DNA from: Sediminicola sp035798135
GTDB lineage: Bacteria; Bacteroidota; Bacteroidia; Flavobacteriales; Flavobacteriaceae
DNA: 64,000 bases
NCBI GenBank assembly: GCA_035798135.1
Contig: JAPFBR010000003.1
Location: forward strand, 248,001 to 312,000
Direction: 5' to 3'
Under the pieces are notes generated by a model. The model was not told the origin of the DNA. It saw only the letters and a program-made list of their open reading frames with translations, and ran no database searches. Both the position numbers and the translations under genes were made by a program. This document shows positions 42,205 through 51,684 of this stretch, in pieces (the first letter of the stretch is position 1; each line of letters starts with the position of its first letter).

Positions 42205-44391
42205 CTAATTGGCCACTTCGCTTATAAACTTTAATCGGTACAAACGCAGTTCCTCATCTTCGTAATCCCCGTCGAACTCTTTGACCGCATCTTCTATATT
42301 GTCTGTTTCAGCTTCCAAAAAGTAATCATGAATTTCCTCTTGTTGGTCATCGTCCAAAATTTCATCCACCCAATAACTTAAATTGAGCTTGGTGCCACTA
42401 AAGACGATCTGCTCCATTTCCTTAATCAGTTCTGTAATGTTCAGCCCTTTAGCGGCGGCAATATCATCAAGAGGCAATTTCTTATCGACGTTTTGAATAA
42501 TATATAGCTTAAGACCCGAATTGGCGCCCGTACTTTTTACAACAAGATCGTCCGGTCTTATAATATCATTTTCCTCTACATAATTGGCAATGAACTGAAC
42601 AAAAGGTTTTCCGTATTTCTTGGCTTTGCCTTCCCCTACTCCATGTATATTGACCAATTCTTCCACTGTGATGGGGTACTTTAAGGCCATATCCTGCAAA
42701 GATGGGTCTTGGAAGACTACAAAAGGTGGGACCTCTAATTTTTGGGCTTCCTTCTTCCTAACATCTTTCAATAACCTCAAAAGGTTTTCATCGGCCATAC
42801 CTCCCGCAGTCTTTGCTGCACTTACAATGGCGTCATCTGCCTCCTGACTGTAAACATGATCCATTGTCATCATAAATGACGTGGGATTCTTCAAATAGTT
42901 CACCCCATTTTCCGTTACATGCAAGATTCCGTATTGCTCAATTTCCTTCTTTAATAATCCTGCAACCAAGGTCTGCCTGATTAGGGCCATCCAATATCCT
43001 TTATCTTTATCATCCCCTATACCAAAAAATGGTTTTTCATCAGTTTTATGTGACGAAATCAAGGCATTGACCTTTCCAGTCAAGGTTTTTACAATTTCCT
43101 TGGATTTGAATTTTTCCATGGTCCCCTTTACCACTTGAATGAGTTTAACAACATCATCTTGGGCCTCCTGCTTTTCCTTTGGATTTCTGGTGTTGTCATC
43201 CAATTCAGCGCCATCCCCGTTCACTTCATCAAATTCCTCGCCGAAATAATGTAGAATAAATTTTCTCCTAGACATGGAAGTTTCGGCATAACCCACCACT
43301 TCCTGTAATAGGGCGTTTCCTATTTCCTGTTCCGCCACTGGTTTCCCAGACATGAATTTCTCTAATTTCTCAATATCCTTGTAGGAATAAAAAGCTAGGC
43401 AATGGCCTTCACCACCATCCCTACCTGCACGGCCAGTTTCCTGATAGTAACTTTCAATACTCTTTGGCATATCGTGGTGGATGACGAACCTCACATCCGG
43501 TTTGTCTATTCCCATCCCGAACGCAATGGTGGCCACTACAACATCTACTCCTTCCATCAAAAACATATCTTGATATCTAGATCTTGTTTTTGCATCAAAG
43601 CCTGCATGATAAGGGACGGCACTGATCCCATTGACCTGTAATATCTGGGCCAATTCTTCTACCTTTTTACGGCTCAAACAATAAATGATTCCTGACTTAC
43701 CTGAATTTTGTTTTACAAATCGAATAATATCCCCTTCAATGTTAGCAGTTTTTGGGCGTACCTCGTAATACAAATTTGGCCTATTAAAGGATGCCTTAAA
43801 GACCTTGGCCTCTGTAATGCCCAAATTTTTGATGATATCTTCCTGCACCTTCGGAGTGGCCGTAGCGGTTAAGCCAATGATAGGGATGTTGTCTCCCAAC
43901 CTGGCAATGATGGTGCGTAAATTTCGATACTCCGGTCTAAAATCATGCCCCCATTCCGAGATGCAATGGGCCTCATCTACCGCAACAAAGGAAACTTTAA
44001 CCGACTGCAAAAAATCTACATACTCCTCTTTGGTAAGAGATTCCGGGGCCACATAAAGTAATTTTGTGATCCCACTGGTAATATCATCTTTTACCTGCCT
44101 AATTTCTGTTTTGTTCAAAGACGAATTTAATACATGGGCAATTCCATTTTCAGAAGAAATTCCGCGAATTGCATCTACCTGGTTCTTCATCAGTGCAATC
44201 AATGGAGAGACCACAATGGCCGTCCCTTCTTGCATTAGCGCTGGTAATTGGTAGCAAAGGGATTTACCCCCACCAGTTGGCATGATTACAAAGGTATTTT
44301 TCCCTTGCACGATATTTTTTATAACTTTTTCTTGAAGACCTTTGAACTTTGAAAATCCAAAGTATTTTTTTAATGAGGCATGTATATCCAT
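42205..44391 (-). CDS. recQ: ATP-dependent DNA helicase RecQ
   Basis: 728 aa from the ATG at 44391 (MDIHASLKKYFGFSKFKG), the usual start of this family; ATGs at 44406 and 44463 are possible but add non-conserved residues. Helicase motifs: MPTGGGKSLCYQLP, VDEAHCISEWGHDFRPEY, GLTATATP, ATIAFGMGIDKPDVRFVIH and YYQETGRAGRDG. The usual RecQ zinc cysteines are not apparent, as in other Bacteroidota RecQs. An HRDC domain (KLEVPPFVVFQDPSLQDMA) and an acidic C-terminal tail follow. Role: DNA unwinding in recombination and repair. Confidence 0.93.
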   Translation of the reverse strand: MDIHASLKKYFGFSKFKGLQEKVIKNIVQGKNTFVIMPTGGGKSLCYQLPALMQEGTAIVVSPLIALMKNQVDAIRGISSENGIAHVLNSSLNKTEIRQVKDDITSGITKLLYVAPESLTKEEYVDFLQSVKVSFVAVDEAHCISEWGHDFRPEYRNLRTIIARLGDNIPIIGLTATATPKVQEDIIKNLGITEAKVFKASFNRPNLYYEVRPKTANIEGDIIRFVKQNSGKSGIIYCLSRKKVEELAQILQVNGISAVPYHAGFDAKTRSRYQDMFLMEGVDVVVATIAFGMGIDKPDVRFVIHHDMPKSIESYYQETGRAGRDGGEGHCLAFYSYKDIEKLEKFMSGKPVAEQEIGNALLQEVVGYAETSMSRRKFILHYFGEEFDEVNGDGAELDDNTRNPKEKQEAQDDVVKLIQVVKGTMEKFKSKEIVKTLTGKVNALISSHKTDEKPFFGIGDDKDKGYWMALIRQTLVAGLLKKEIEQYGILHVTENGVNYLKNPTSFMMTMDHVYSQEADDAIVSAAKTAGGMADENLLRLLKDVRKKEAQKLEVPPFVVFQDPSLQDMALKYPITVEELVNIHGVGEGKAKKYGKPFVQFIANYVEENDIIRPDDLVVKSTGANSGLKLYIIQNVDKKLPLDDIAAAKGLNITELIKEMEQIVFSGTKLNLSYWVDEILDDDQQEEIHDYFLEAETDNIEDAVKEFDGDYEDEELRLYRLKFISEVAN

Positions 44392-44553
44392 TCCATTCAA
44401 ACCCATACGGTTCCTTACAATTTTATTATCATCACCCTTTGATTTCAAGGAGCAAAACTTCAATTTTTAATATACGGATTTTTACCTTTGGCAAAACAAT
44501 TCAAGCAATTTTATTTATTGATCTTTTAAAGATACTATAAAATTAAGTTTATG

Positions 44554-44561
44554 TAATTTTG
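44554..44561 (+). promoter_or_regulatory. -7 box TAATTTTG upstream of kpsF
   Basis: Exact TAnnTTTG 57 nt before the TTG start at 44619; a second match (TACCTTTG) lies at 44483-44490. Neither has an obvious -33 TTG. Confidence 0.35.
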
Positions 44562-44618
44562 CGATATTAAATATAATAAAATCTTTTAGTAATTCAATCA
44601 CATAATTCCATTATTACT

Positions 44619-45584
44619 TTGAGCGATACCACGGCTATACTCAACATAGCAAAAAAAACCATTACAACGGAAGCGGAAGCCATTCATCACCTAAGCTCCC
44701 TATTGACGGAGGAGTTTGCACAGACCGTTGACCTTATCTACCAATCAAAAGGTAGGGTGGTCATTACAGGGATAGGCAAGAGTGCCATAATAGCTTCCAA
44801 AATTGTTGCCACTTTAAATTCTACCGGAACCCCTGCCATTTTTATGCATGCCGCAGATGCCATCCATGGTGATCTCGGCACCATACAAGACGATGATGTG
44901 GTGATCTGTATTTCTAAAAGCGGGAATACCCCAGAAATAAAAATGTTGGTTCCCTTAATTAAAAGCGGAAAAAATAAATTGATCGGGATGACAGGCAACT
45001 TGGATTCCTTTTTAGCCACTCATGCCGATTACAGATTAAACACCTTTGTTGAAAAGGAAGCTTGCCCAAATAATTTGGCCCCTACCACGAGTACCACTGC
45101 CCAATTGGTCATGGGAGATGCGTTGGCCGTTTGCCTGTTGGAATTAAGGGGATTTAGCAGCAAAGATTTTGCCAAATACCACCCTGGAGGAGCTTTGGGA
45201 AAAAGATTATATCTAAGGGTATCAGATATTGCCAGCAACAATTTAAGACCCGAAGTGAATATAGATTCAGATGTCAGAAAGGTCATAGTGGAAATTTCCG
45301 AAAAAATGTTGGGGGTCACTGCAGTTCTGGAAAAAGGGAAGGTAGTAGGAATCGTAACTGACGGTGATATTCGAAGAATGTTGAATAAATTCGACAATAT
45401 TACGGGACTTACTGCCAAGGATATTATGACTGCTACCCCAAAAACTATTGAAACCGATGTCTTGGCAATAAATGCCCTTGAACTCATGCAAGAAAAAGGA
45501 ATTTCACAATTACTCGCAATGGATGGCGAAAATTATATGGGAGTAGTACATTTGCACAATTTAATCAACGAAGGTATACTGTAA
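44619..45584 (+). CDS. kpsF: KpsF/GutQ-type arabinose-5-phosphate isomerase
   Basis: 321 aa. The start appears to be TTG at 44619; the next in-frame Met would remove much of the SIS domain. SIS domain (~40-180): VVITGIGKSAIIASKIVATLNSTGTP, HGDLG, VICISKSGNTPEI and FAKYHPGGALGKRL. Two CBS domains (~205-260 and ~272-320). It converts ribulose-5-P to arabinose-5-P, the first step of Kdo for LPS. Its stop overlaps the tatC ATG (TAATG). Confidence 0.92.
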   Translation: MSDTTAILNIAKKTITTEAEAIHHLSSLLTEEFAQTVDLIYQSKGRVVITGIGKSAIIASKIVATLNSTGTPAIFMHAADAIHGDLGTIQDDDVVICISKSGNTPEIKMLVPLIKSGKNKLIGMTGNLDSFLATHADYRLNTFVEKEACPNNLAPTTSTTAQLVMGDALAVCLLELRGFSSKDFAKYHPGGALGKRLYLRVSDIASNNLRPEVNIDSDVRKVIVEISEKMLGVTAVLEKGKVVGIVTDGDIRRMLNKFDNITGLTAKDIMTATPKTIETDVLAINALELMQEKGISQLLAMDGENYMGVVHLHNLINEGIL

Positions 45585-46420
45585 TGGCGAATAGCAAAAA
45601 TCACAATGAGATGTCTTTTCTTGATCATCTCGAGGAGTTGCGATGGCATTTAATCCGATCTACCATTGCAGTGGTGCTCATTGGATTGGTTGCCTTTATC
45701 ATGAAGGATTTCATTTTTGACACCGTAATCTTCGGTCCAAAAAAACCAGATTTCCCCACCTATAAACTATTTTGCCATCTATCAAAAATGCTTGGGTTCA
45801 GTGAGGCCTTTTGCGGAACGGAACCCCTGTTCAGGATTCAGAGCCGGGAAATGGCAGGACAATTTTCGGCCCACATCTGGACCTCCATATGGGCCGGGTT
45901 TATCCTAGGGTTTCCCTATATACTTTATGAAATGTGGAGGTTTATCTCCCCGGGACTTTATTCCAAAGAAAAAAACAATGCACAGGGCTTTATTTTTATT
46001 GCCTCCCTATTATTCTTTACTGGGGTATTGTTCGGATACTATGTAGTAGCCCCCCTATCCATAAACTTTTTAGGAAGTTACCAAGTGAGTGAGGAGGTTT
46101 TTAACGATATAGATTTGGGATCGTACATTGCTACAGTACGTGCTGCTGTAATTGCCTGCGGCTTGGTATTTGAATTGCCCATCATCATATACTTTTTAAC
46201 GAAGATCGGTTTGGTGACCCCTGAAATCCTAAAAAAATATCGCAAGATTTCCCTTGTAGTGGTTTTAGTCGTTTCTGCGGTAATCACCCCTCCGGATGTG
46301 GCCAGTCAGATCATTGTTGCCATTCCCATTCTAGTATTGTACCAAACAAGTATTTATATATCATCCTACGTCATTCGTAAAGAAGCTAAAAAACAAAAAA
46401 AGAATGCCAAATCAAGTTGA
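45584..46420 (+). CDS. tatC: Twin-arginine translocase subunit TatC
   Basis: 278 aa with six membrane helices. N-terminal cytoplasmic signature FLDHLEELRWHLIRS (Tat signal-peptide binding), PYILYEMWRFISPGL between helices 2 and 3 and FELPIIIYFLTKIGLV later. An insert of ~45 residues (FGPKKPDFPTYKLFCHLSKMLG) between helix 1 and the periplasmic part is typical of Bacteroidota. No tatA or tatB nearby. It starts at the kpsF stop and overlaps the next gene by 17 nt. Confidence 0.94.
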   Translation: MANSKNHNEMSFLDHLEELRWHLIRSTIAVVLIGLVAFIMKDFIFDTVIFGPKKPDFPTYKLFCHLSKMLGFSEAFCGTEPLFRIQSREMAGQFSAHIWTSIWAGFILGFPYILYEMWRFISPGLYSKEKNNAQGFIFIASLLFFTGVLFGYYVVAPLSINFLGSYQVSEEVFNDIDLGSYIATVRAAVIACGLVFELPIIIYFLTKIGLVTPEILKKYRKISLVVVLVVSAVITPPDVASQIIVAIPILVLYQTSIYISSYVIRKEAKKQKKNAKSS

Positions 46421-46754
46421 AGAATTTAACGCTTATCGTTCTAAGATGAACGAGAAGCTGTTGGCCGATAACAATAAGATCATCAAAAGAATATTTAATC
46501 TGGACACCAATGCCTATGCTCCAGGAGCTTTAGATGTTAAGACCAAGGAATTATTGGGCCTAGTTGCCTCAGCAGTTCTAAGATGTGATGATTGTGTAAA
46601 ATACCATTTGGAAAGCTCTCATAAAGAAGGAGCAACCAAGGCAGAGGTAATGGAAACCTTGGGGATTGCCACCTTGGTTGGCGGCACCATTGTAGTTCCC
46701 CATTTAAGGAGGGCCTATGAATACTGGGAAGCATTGGAAACCCAGGAAGGTTAA
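46404..46754 (+). CDS. AhpD-like/carboxymuconolactone decarboxylase family protein
   Basis: 116 aa. A five-helix AhpD fold with CDDCVKYHLESSHKEGATKAEVMETL: a CxxC plus His proton-relay motif as in alkylhydroperoxidase D, suggesting a thiol-redox role. Overlaps tatC by 17 nt, so it is translated with it. The substrate is unknown. Confidence 0.85.
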   Translation: MPNQVEEFNAYRSKMNEKLLADNNKIIKRIFNLDTNAYAPGALDVKTKELLGLVASAVLRCDDCVKYHLESSHKEGATKAEVMETLGIATLVGGTIVVPHLRRAYEYWEALETQEG

Positions 46755-46792
46755 AATAATTACAAATCTTTCCCATAGAAAATATAATGGGT

Positions 46793-46800
46793 TAGATTTG
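46793..46800 (+). promoter_or_regulatory. -7 box TAGATTTG before lptB
   Basis: Exact TAnnTTTG, 17 nt upstream of the lptB ATG. Confidence 0.45.
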
Positions 46801-46817
46801 GAAAATAATACAAATAA

Positions 46818-47558
46818 ATGAAGTTAAGGGCAGAGAATATCATGAAGTCCTACAGGGGACGAAAAGTAGTAAAAGGAATTTCCCTTGAGGTAAACCAAGG
46901 GGAGATTGTTGGGCTTTTGGGTCCCAATGGGGCAGGAAAAACCACCTCCTTTTATATGATCGTTGGCCTTATAAAACCCAATAGCGGGAATATCTATTTG
47001 GACAATATGGAAATTACTAATTTTCCCATGTACAAGAGGGCCCAAAATGGTATTGGCTATCTAGCCCAAGAAGCTTCTGTATTTAGAAAGCTTAGTATTG
47101 AAAAGAATATTCTAAGTGTCTTACAGCTCACCAAATTGAGCAAAAAAGAACAACTCATGAAAATGGAGTCGCTCATTGAGGAATTCAGTTTAGGCCATAT
47201 CCGTAAGAACCGTGGCGACCTTTTATCGGGTGGAGAACGCAGACGGACAGAAATTGCAAGAGCCTTGGCCACCGACCCCAAATTTATTCTCTTGGATGAA
47301 CCATTTGCAGGCGTTGACCCTGTGGCCGTTGAAGACATTCAGCGTATTGTGGCCCAATTGAAAGACAAAAACATTGGCATCTTGATTACGGACCATAATG
47401 TCCAAGAAACCTTGGCCATTACAGAACGATCTTATCTCATGTTCGAGGGGGGAATCTTAAAATCAGGTATCCCTGAAGATTTAGCGGCCGATGAAATGGT
47501 GCGCAAGGTTTATCTGGGGCAAAATTTTGAGCTCCGTAAGAAAAAATTGGATTTTTAA
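46818..47558 (+). CDS. lptB: LPS export ABC transporter ATPase LptB
   Basis: 246 aa. Walker A GPNGAGKTTSF, Q-loop (GYLAQEASVFRKLS), signature LLSGGERRRTEIARAL, Walker B FILLDEPFAGVDP and switch His (ITDHNV). The RKLS plus 'EPFAGVDPVAV' features fit LptB, which energises LPS extraction by LptFG at the inner membrane. LptF/G are not in the window; the OstA-like protein at 18.3 kb may be a partner. It ends ~80 nt before the convergent pssA. Confidence 0.93.
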   Translation: MKLRAENIMKSYRGRKVVKGISLEVNQGEIVGLLGPNGAGKTTSFYMIVGLIKPNSGNIYLDNMEITNFPMYKRAQNGIGYLAQEASVFRKLSIEKNILSVLQLTKLSKKEQLMKMESLIEEFSLGHIRKNRGDLLSGGERRRTEIARALATDPKFILLDEPFAGVDPVAVEDIQRIVAQLKDKNIGILITDHNVQETLAITERSYLMFEGGILKSGIPEDLAADEMVRKVYLGQNFELRKKKLDF

Positions 47559-47637
47559 ATTTCTTCCTTCCCTTAAAAAGCTTCCAATAAGCACTCGTTA
47601 TACCTCTTGTAATTCAAGCAAAGAAAACCACTATCCC

Positions 47638-48399
47638 TTAAGCCTCCTTTTTAATCTGCAGGCCATTCACCAAGGAGCTCGCGACGTAAAATGCAATGAT
47701 AAAAGGAATTGCCAAAAACTTCATGGTACCTATGGATACCAAACAGATGAAGATGAATATATAGCGTAGTGCATTATCCTTAAAACTCCAGTTTTTAAAC
47801 TTTAATGCAAAGAGTTCGATTCTTGAATTTAATAGGTAGACACTCAGAATGGTCATCCCAACCAAAAACCATTGGTTCAAAATGATTCCGTTTAAAAATT
47901 CATTATTATGGTACAATAGGATAAGTGGCAAGGAAAAAATCAATAGTGCATTTGCGGGTGTTGGAAGCCCCACAAAAGAAGACACCTGGTTTTCATCTAT
48001 ATTGAATTTTGCCAACCTGTAGGCTGACGCCAAAGTAATCAGGAATCCAAAAAAAGGCAAAATGGAAAGTTCGCCGGATGCATGGGCTACAGTTGTGGAA
48101 GCCTCGGATCCAAATTCCAAATTCCATCCACCTGCAGAGGACATTTTCAACAATTGAAACATTACAATCCCGGGGACCAAACCACTGGTAATCATATCCG
48201 CCAATGAGTCGAGCTGCAAACCCAGTTCACTTTGCACCTTTAGCACTCTTGCAGCCAGACCATCAAAGAAATCGAAAAATATTCCAATGAACACAAATAA
48301 TGCTGCCATTTCCAAATCATTCCCAACAGCGAATACAACGGCTATGCAGCCACAAAATACATTCAATAAAGTAATGATATTTGGAATATGTCTTTTCAT
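47638..48399 (-). CDS. pssA: CDP-diacylglycerol-serine O-phosphatidyltransferase
   Basis: 253 aa with about seven membrane helices. The CDP-alcohol phosphatidyltransferase signature is seen as FDGLAARVLKVQSELGLQLDSLADM (DG..AR, G...D...D). With flavobacterial lengths and the IPNIITLLNVFCGCIAVVFA start, PssA (phosphatidylserine synthase, type II) is the best fit. It makes the phosphatidylethanolamine precursor at the inner membrane. Confidence 0.9.
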   Translation of the reverse strand: MKRHIPNIITLLNVFCGCIAVVFAVGNDLEMAALFVFIGIFFDFFDGLAARVLKVQSELGLQLDSLADMITSGLVPGIVMFQLLKMSSAGGWNLEFGSEASTTVAHASGELSILPFFGFLITLASAYRLAKFNIDENQVSSFVGLPTPANALLIFSLPLILLYHNNEFLNGIILNQWFLVGMTILSVYLLNSRIELFALKFKNWSFKDNALRYIFIFICLVSIGTMKFLAIPFIIAFYVASSLVNGLQIKKEA

Positions 48400-48592
48400 G
48401 GTACATGTTTTTGAACGGCAGCTGAGATCCCTATTTATACAAAAGCCGGGTAAAATTAGTTTTAATTAAAAAAATCTGATAAATATAGTTCGCCTTTTTT
48501 TTACAATCTACAAAAATGCATATGTGTAATCCTTTTATTTATTCGATATTTGTCGCCTATAAGAATATTTGCACCCTTCAACAGTTTTTCAA

Positions 48593-49774
48593 ATGCAATT
48601 GAAAATTCGCTTTTTGTTAGTCCTTTTGGGCTTTTCTTTCATGTCCTTTTCACAAGAGGTAACGCTCTCACCCAAAGCACAGATCAGCATCATTACCTGC
48701 GGCCCAGGACAAGAATTATACAGCACCTTTGGCCACAGCGCATTTAGGTTGCAAGATCCCGTTCTAGGCATAGATGTGGTATACAATTACGGTACATTTA
48801 ATTTCAATACCCCTAATTTCTACATGAAATTTGTCCAGGGAAAATTACTTTACTCCTTGAGCAGGCAAAAATTCGAGGACTTCCTATGGACCTATGAAAT
48901 GGAAAACCGCTGGGTTCAGGAACAACTTTTAAACCTAGACCCTAAAGAAACCAAGAATCTATTTGAATTTTTAGAAAACAATTTTAAACCTGAAAATCGG
49001 GATTACCAATACGATTTCTTTTTTGACAATTGTTCTTCCAAGATAAGGGATGTCCTCAATACAGTTTTTGGGGACCGAATTTCCTATCATGAAGACCATC
49101 TTATACAGAGGTATACCTTTAGGCAGCTGATCCATCAAAGCCTGGTCACCAATTCGTGGTCAGCTTTTGGTATTGACTTGGCGCTGGGATCTGTAATTGA
49201 CAAGCAAGCCACTCCCAATGAGCATATGTTCCTGCCAATTTACGTTATGGGCCAAATGGCCAACACGGATTTGGACCAAGAGCCCATAGTCAAAAGGGAG
49301 AGGTCTATCATGGAATTTAAATCCCAAGACCCATACACCTACTTTTTACTGACCCCGTTGTTCTGGGTGCTGGCACTGATGGTGTTTGTACTTGTGATCA
49401 CCTTAATCGATTTTAAGAACAATAGCCGTAGCCGTTGGTTAGATTTTTTCTTATCTTTTAGTACAGGTATCACTGGCCTATTGATCATTTTTTTATGGTT
49501 TTTTACAGACCATACGGCTACTAGTGGTAATTTAAATATTCTTTGGGCATTTCCTTTGAATATTGTCTCCTGTTTTTACTTGGTAAAAACAAAGCCTTTA
49601 CCAAACTGGATGCAAAAATATTTTATAGTCCTCACTGTATTACTATTCGTAACCCCAATGGTTTGGTTAACAGGAATGCAGATATTTTCACCACTGATTG
49701 CCCCCCTATTGGTGCTATTGGCTGCACGTTACTTCTTTTTGCTACACTGGTTTAAAAGAAACATTAAGAAATAA
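48593..49774 (+). CDS. DUF4105/Lnb-like lipoprotein N-acyltransferase homologue
   Basis: 393 aa from the ATG at 48593 (a TTG 8 codons earlier is less likely). Signal peptide (...FMSFSQ), a periplasmic DUF4105 domain (~25-250; CGPGQELYSTFGHSAFRL, YNYGTFNF, FFFDNCSSKIRDVL) and about five C-terminal membrane helices (~260-385). The His in FGHSA and Cys in DNCSSK fit the proposed catalytic pair of Lnb, recently reported in Bacteroides to N-acylate lipoproteins. That assignment is from family knowledge and not tested here. Only 11 nt separate it from the ABC-F gene. Confidence 0.83.
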   Translation: MQLKIRFLLVLLGFSFMSFSQEVTLSPKAQISIITCGPGQELYSTFGHSAFRLQDPVLGIDVVYNYGTFNFNTPNFYMKFVQGKLLYSLSRQKFEDFLWTYEMENRWVQEQLLNLDPKETKNLFEFLENNFKPENRDYQYDFFFDNCSSKIRDVLNTVFGDRISYHEDHLIQRYTFRQLIHQSLVTNSWSAFGIDLALGSVIDKQATPNEHMFLPIYVMGQMANTDLDQEPIVKRERSIMEFKSQDPYTYFLLTPLFWVLALMVFVLVITLIDFKNNSRSRWLDFFLSFSTGITGLLIIFLWFFTDHTATSGNLNILWAFPLNIVSCFYLVKTKPLPNWMQKYFIVLTVLLFVTPMVWLTGMQIFSPLIAPLLVLLAARYFFLLHWFKRNIKK

Positions 49775-49785
49775 AAAGAAAATTC

Positions 49786-51666
49786 ATGAACCTACTTACT
49801 GTAGAAAACATATCCAAGTCTTATGGCGAACTTGTCCTGTTCAAGGACTTGTCCTTTGGCATCAGCAAAGACCAAAAGATTGCGCTTATCGCCAAAAACG
49901 GAAGTGGAAAAACATCTATCCTGAATATTCTAGCAGGAATGGACACCCCTGATACAGGGCAGGTAAATTATAGAAAAGGATTACGGGTTTCCTATCTTTC
50001 CCAGGAACCGGACTTAAATCCCGAACTGACCGTGGAGGAGACCATATTTGCCTCCGATAATGAAATTCTGAAGGTAATTTCGCAATATGAAAAAGCCTTG
50101 GAAAATCCTGATGATTCCGAATTTTACCAGAAAGCATTTGAGGCCATGGAGCGCCATGTTGCTTGGGATTTTGAAACACAATACAAACAAATCCTATCCA
50201 AACTAAGATTTGAAGATCTTCATGTAAAAGTAGGCGTCCTTTCAGGTGGACAAAAAAAGCGTTTAGCATTGGCCAATGCCCTGATCAATAAGCCAGACCT
50301 CCTTATTTTGGATGAGCCCACCAACCATTTGGATCTAGAGATGATTGAGTGGCTGGAAGCTTATTTCGCCAAAGAAAACATCACCTTGTTCATGGTAACC
50401 CATGATCGTTTTTTCTTGGAAAGGGTCTGTAATGAAATTATAGAATTGGATAATGGACAGCTTTATTCGTACAAAGGAAACTATTCCTACTATTTGGAGA
50501 AAAAGGATGCCAGGTTGGAACAAGAGGCCGTTGAACATCATAAATCCAAAATACTGTTCAACCAAGAACTGACCTGGATGCGCAGACAGCCCAAGGCCAG
50601 AACCACCAAATCCAAATCGAGAATCGATGATTTTCAAGCTATAAAGGAAAAAGCAGGACAACGACGAAAAGAACACCAGGTAGAACTGGAACTCAACATG
50701 GAACGCCTGGGCAGCAAGATATTGGAACTGTATAAAGTTTCCAAAGCTTATCCAGGAAAGCCAATTTTGGACAAGTTCGAATATAATTTCCTGAAAGGGG
50801 ATCGAATTGGGATCATTGGTAAAAATGGTACAGGAAAAACCACTTTCCTCAATCTGTTAACAGGGGAGGATGAACCTGATAGTGGAAAAGTGATTGTGGG
50901 TGAAACCATCAAATTTGGATATTACACCCAAAAAGGAATAACCATTAAAGAAGGACAAAAAGTAATAGATGTCATTCGAGAATTTGGGGATTACATACCT
51001 TTAAAAAAGGGACGTCAGATTTCTGCCCAACAGTTATTGGAACGCTTCCTTTTCGACAGGAAGAAACAATACGATTTTGTGGACAAGCTTAGTGGAGGAG
51101 AACGCAAAAGACTTTATCTCTGTACTATACTCATTCAGAATCCAAACTTTTTAATCCTTGATGAACCTACCAACGATTTGGATATCGTTACCCTGAACGT
51201 ATTGGAGAGCTTTCTTCTCGATTTTCCCGGTTGTCTTATTGTGGTATCCCACGACCGTTATTTTATGGACAAGATTGTGGACCACCTTTTCGTTTTTAGG
51301 GGAGATGCGCAAATTGAGGATTTTCCTGGGAATTACTCTGATTTTAGAGCCTATGAGGACAGTGCCGTTGCTGATTATAGGGCCGAAAAAGAAAAAAATG
51401 CAGAAGTAAAACCCGTTAAAAACACTTGGAAAAACGAAGGAAAATCAATAAAGCTTTCCTACAACGACCAAAAAGAGTATAACAGTCTGGAGAAAGCGAT
51501 AAAACGATTGGAAGAAAAAAAGGTTAAGCTTCAAAATAAATTTGCGGACACTGCTTTAGAGGGATCCGAAATAGATAAATTATCCTTGGAATTAAAGGAG
51601 ATGGAGGAAGCTATCGAAGCTAAAACAGTAAGATGGTTTGAACTTTCCGCCCTTAAGGAAGGATAA
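49786..51666 (+). CDS. ABC-F family ATPase (Uup-like)
   Basis: 626 aa with two ABC cassettes and no membrane domain. Cassette 1: AKNGSGKTSILN, LSGGQKKRLALA, LLILDEPTNHLDL. Cassette 2: GKNGTGKTTFLN, LSGGERKRLYL, FLILDEPTNDLDI. Between them is a basic linker (QELTWMRRQPKARTTKSKSRID). A C-terminal coiled coil (~555-620) as in Uup. ABC-F proteins act at the ribosome (or on DNA junctions for Uup); an antibiotic-protection role is not indicated. Confidence 0.92.
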   Translation: MNLLTVENISKSYGELVLFKDLSFGISKDQKIALIAKNGSGKTSILNILAGMDTPDTGQVNYRKGLRVSYLSQEPDLNPELTVEETIFASDNEILKVISQYEKALENPDDSEFYQKAFEAMERHVAWDFETQYKQILSKLRFEDLHVKVGVLSGGQKKRLALANALINKPDLLILDEPTNHLDLEMIEWLEAYFAKENITLFMVTHDRFFLERVCNEIIELDNGQLYSYKGNYSYYLEKKDARLEQEAVEHHKSKILFNQELTWMRRQPKARTTKSKSRIDDFQAIKEKAGQRRKEHQVELELNMERLGSKILELYKVSKAYPGKPILDKFEYNFLKGDRIGIIGKNGTGKTTFLNLLTGEDEPDSGKVIVGETIKFGYYTQKGITIKEGQKVIDVIREFGDYIPLKKGRQISAQQLLERFLFDRKKQYDFVDKLSGGERKRLYLCTILIQNPNFLILDEPTNDLDIVTLNVLESFLLDFPGCLIVVSHDRYFMDKIVDHLFVFRGDAQIEDFPGNYSDFRAYEDSAVADYRAEKEKNAEVKPVKNTWKNEGKSIKLSYNDQKEYNSLEKAIKRLEEKKVKLQNKFADTALEGSEIDKLSLELKEMEEAIEAKTVRWFELSALKEG

Positions 51667-51684
51667 CTATAAACTTTGCCGTTC

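Noticed and set aside
49786..51666. Antibiotic-resistance ABC-F (ribosome protection) interpretation
   Set aside because: The inter-cassette linker is short and the C-terminal coiled coil is Uup-like; no resistance context is present.
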